From the NCBI GenBank assembly GCA_004299485.1, contig SCQP01000001.1:124001-188000 (forward strand): a DNA stretch of 64,000 nucleotides. Direction: 5' to 3'. Positions 62,182-64,000 of the stretch are shown one piece after another. The position numbers were made by a program, and so were the translations under genes. Within the stretch, counting starts at the first letter, position 1. Every line of letters starts with the position of its first letter. This stretch comes from Acidobacteriota bacterium. Lineage in GTDB: Bacteria > Acidobacteriota > Terriglobia > Terriglobales > SCQP01. The notes under the pieces were generated by a model. It searched no databases, had not been told where the DNA came from, and was given only the letters and a program-made list of their open reading frames with translations.

Positions 62182-62280
62182 CCTCCCGCCCTGCACACCA
62201 GCGACAGGTAGGCGCTGGCCAGATCCATGCACACCACCCGCACCTCGGCTTTGGAAGGATCGACGGGCGAGCCGCAACGC
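62182..62280 (-). pseudogene. Transposase fragment (ISL3-like)
   Basis: The minus-strand frame reads RCGSPVDPSKAEVRVVCMDL then ASAYLSLVCRAGG and stops. The VVCMDLASAY block resembles the first catalytic Asp region of ISL3-family transposases. Only about 33 codons remain. No inverted repeats could be assigned. Confidence 0.6.
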
Positions 62281-62309
62281 CCTAACCATCAATCACTTGG
62301 AATCTACAA
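62260..62309. repeat. 50-bp direct repeat, copy 2
   Basis: Diverged copy (84%) of 61296-61345; it overlaps the beginning of the transposase fragment on the minus strand. Confidence 0.7.
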
Positions 62310-62393
62310 GAAAGAGGAATATCCAGTGATCTGCCCACTTTTTCTAATCAGGCGCAATCGGAGGCGCGCCGGGCTTCCGGGGATCGGTAGCGC

Positions 62394-63332
62394 TCACCCA
62401 ATGCGGTCGCTCCCTACCTCGGCGGGAGGCGTGGCACCGTAGCTGCACTCCATCATTAGCGCCTTCGTTGCAACCCATTTCAGCGCGGGCACATACAGGC
62501 GATCTTCACCTTCGGGACACAGCAGCACGAGCACTAGGACGCCTTCGGGGTGATCGATATACACGGAATATTCGGGCCCCCGATACCCCGCGCCGACCCG
62601 GCCTATCCTGAAAATTGTGTCCTCGGGGGTTCGACCCGCCCAGCTCTCTCGCTTGATCGGCGTGAGCCGCTCAAACGACGCCCCAGGGCACTCGGCCAGC
62701 ACCGCGACCTCATGTCGCGACGCAATTGCCTCCATGGTTGGCTCCGGTTTTGTCTTGAGAACAATGTTTCCATACAAGAACGCACCGTGTCGCATCGCGG
62801 ATTCTCGGCTGTGCCCAAGTAAATACATGGAAAATTGGAACGAGTTCGGTGCTGTCTGGTTATCGACGACCCAGCCGCTAGGCGGGCTGCAAAGGGCAGC
62901 AACCGAACCTTTCCAGAGGAGCGCGCAGCCGATGTGTTGAAATTCAGAGAGTCGCTCGGCGTCGATTATTTTCAATTCGATATCCCTTGACGCTTTTTCG
63001 GCTCGCCGGTACGCAGATTTTGTGTAGCCCGCGGCAGATACAAGCACGCCTTTGCTGATTCGTACGTCCTCCAGCGTGCCGAGGAACCGATCTACGTCGC
63101 TTACCGTGACTTTACGCCGGTGGTGCTTGCAGTCTACAGCGATCGTCAACTCGAATGGGCCGCATGCCTTGCGGACGAGGACATCGACCTGTCGCTGGCG
63201 GCCGGACACTATTCCAGGCAGCCGGATGTCTCGTTCCACTTTTGCGCCCGGGATTAGACGGCTCAGTGTGCTGAATACGTAGGTTTCGTATTCCTGCCAG
63301 CTGACTTCGAATCGCTTCACACTCGCTCCCAT
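62394..63332 (-). CDS. Mrr-like restriction endonuclease (PD-(D/E)XK)
   Basis: ATG at 63332 follows GGGGGAT and gives 312 aa; a start at 63392 is possible. The N-terminal about 110 residues have the Mrr_cat layout: SWQEYETYVFSTLSRLIPGA, RQRQVDVLVRK (Asp50), LTIAVDCKHHRRKVTVSDVD (Asp67, Lys69) and GVLVSAAGYTKSAYRRAEKA. The rest, about 190 aa, is of unknown fold and may sense modified DNA or another signal. Type IV or Mrr-like restriction is the best guess. It lies in the region of decayed toxin-antitoxin genes. Confidence 0.8.
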   Translation of the reverse strand: MGASVKRFEVSWQEYETYVFSTLSRLIPGAKVERDIRLPGIVSGRQRQVDVLVRKACGPFELTIAVDCKHHRRKVTVSDVDRFLGTLEDVRISKGVLVSAAGYTKSAYRRAEKASRDIELKIIDAERLSEFQHIGCALLWKGSVAALCSPPSGWVVDNQTAPNSFQFSMYLLGHSRESAMRHGAFLYGNIVLKTKPEPTMEAIASRHEVAVLAECPGASFERLTPIKRESWAGRTPEDTIFRIGRVGAGYRGPEYSVYIDHPEGVLVLVLLCPEGEDRLYVPALKWVATKALMMECSYGATPPAEVGSDRIG

Positions 63333-63501
63333 AACGATCCCCCAGGAACCATACAAGCGAGGGTACAACGTTGCGCTCGCGACGCGGGCCACGTTATCGA
63401 CGACGCCGCCCGGGGGCGTCTACCTGGTACATTTCGCCGGAGCGGCGTCGGCCCCCCACTCTGCAGGCTTAATAAAATGGCGGCCGGGCGCGCGCCCCTC
63501 G

Positions 63502-63681
63502 GTGAAGCCGTGTTTGCGGGGCGGCGAAGCCGCCAAGCCCGTCTCTCCTGAGATACGCGCTAAGCTGGCTGCCCTGAATTGGGAGGCGATTTGCGGCATG
63601 CGCGACATGCTGATCCACGATTAAGTAGCCGATCTGGATGACGTGCGGTTCAACCACAAAGTGCCTTGGCGCATGCAGTAG
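63502..63681 (+). pseudogene. Second HepT-like HEPN remnant stopping at the motif Tyr
   Basis: The plus-strand frame reads GGEAAKPVSPEIRAKLAALN then WEAICGMRDMLIHD. The next codon is TAA (63622-63624), again exactly at the Tyr of RX4HXY, and the frame continues VADLDDVRFNHKVPW to TAG at 63679-63681. The N-terminal half is not recognisable upstream and no MNT partner is nearby. The region 63333-63500 holds nothing else that I recognise. Confidence 0.75.
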
Positions 63682-63903
63682 TTTTCGAAGTCCCGAAAAC
63701 CGCACTCTTGGCGGCTCATGGGATCCATTTAGTCGTGAAAGCCATCGGTGATGCCGTCGTTGCGGCTAAGGAGCCGCATCGTGGCGATTTTCTCCAACCA
63801 TGCAAGGTCCTCGCACTCCCGAACCGGCCCCGCGCGCTAGCTTGCGCAATAGGCCGCGCCGGCGCTTGATAGACTTGGGGGAATTTCACCCAAGGGGCGA
63901 CTC

Positions 63904-64000
63904 ATGCGCTTCGCCATGCTCATTTATGAGACGCCGGAGGCGTTCGCGTCACGCGCCCACAACGATCCCGAGCCGTACCGCGCCGCCTGGCGCCTTTACC
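63904..64000 (+). CDS. YciI-like (YCII-related) protein, 5' end only
   Basis: ATG at 63904 after GGGGCGAC begins MRFAMLIYETPEAFASRAHN, the opening strand and helix of YCII/DGPF-domain proteins, small ferredoxin-fold proteins of mostly unknown function, sometimes next to ECF sigma factors. The gene runs off the window. Confidence 0.65.
   Translation, partial: MRFAMLIYETPEAFASRAHNDPEPYRAAWRLY

Noticed and set aside
63666-63869. 67-codon plus-strand ORF before the YciI-like gene
   Set aside because: No motif, no ribosome-binding site, and it overlaps the tail of the HEPN remnant.

Overview
The window is GC-rich bacterial chromosome whose gene content points to an acidobacterium (Acidobacteriota). 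The clues are two MacB-like 'orphan' permeases of the acidobacterial ADOP type, three carboxypeptidase-plug TonB receptors (two of them very large and Oar-like), LolA-like and DUF4382/DUF5666 secreted proteins, and secreted M13, S9 and M20 hydrolases. This taxonomic call is an inference from family content. No rRNA or other taxonomic marker is present.

Layout. 1-8 kb: a 5'-end ADOP permease, a DUF4142 protein, a compact gatB-led operon ending in a Nudix hydrolase, and a LolA-like/FAH/DUF3592 operon divergent from a DUF4097-like secreted protein. 8-12.5 kb: an aldehyde dehydrogenase, then a TonB receptor downstream of a small Met/His/Cys-rich exported protein. 12.6-17.5 kb: a SET-domain protein overlapping by 8 bp a 1318-aa Pls/PosA-type NRPS (A domain, carrier domain, membrane-embedded terminal domains), i.e. 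a candidate homopolyamino-acid synthetase, followed directly by a small basic DUF6496 protein. 17.5-26.4 kb: a threonine/serine dehydratase, a second ADOP permease, an AhpD-like protein, a TPR protein, a decayed HigBA-like locus and an Oar-like receptor. 27-39.5 kb: tRNA-Leu, a frameshifted RHH antitoxin, secreted peptidases, two DUF4382/5666 lipoproteins, a cupin, an M13 peptidase, a paralogue of only the non-catalytic part of M13, and tRNA-Lys. 39.7-55 kb: an AraC regulator next to a 1208-aa receptor, a K+ channel, a 115-bp tandem repeat, an MFS exporter and quinone reductase pair, an intact MntA-HepT toxin-antitoxin pair, a CoA-lyase/MaoC hydratase pair, a GGDEF cyclase, a lipoprotein cyclophilin and a DinB protein.

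55-63.7 kb is an accessory region. tRNA-Pro(CGG) carries the left end of a 6.3-kb island whose right end is a 47-bp, 46/47-identical copy of the tRNA 3' end. The island has lower-GC genes: a Ski2/Hel308-like helicase fused to a C-terminal PD-(D/E)XK nuclease, divergent from three tightly packed genes (two small helix-turn-helix-like proteins and a HEPN/Abi-C-like protein), plus a possible HNH-like protein. No integrase was seen. I do not recognise this gene set as a described defence system; it is the main candidate for an undescribed one. Beyond the island lie an MNT antitoxin, two HepT-type HEPN genes that both stop exactly at the Tyr codon of the RX4HXY motif, a transposase scrap and an Mrr-like nuclease.

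Several short intergenic repeat families are visible. The most notable is a 115-117 bp nested inverted repeat found twice, each time between convergent genes, with covarying stems and a conserved loop.
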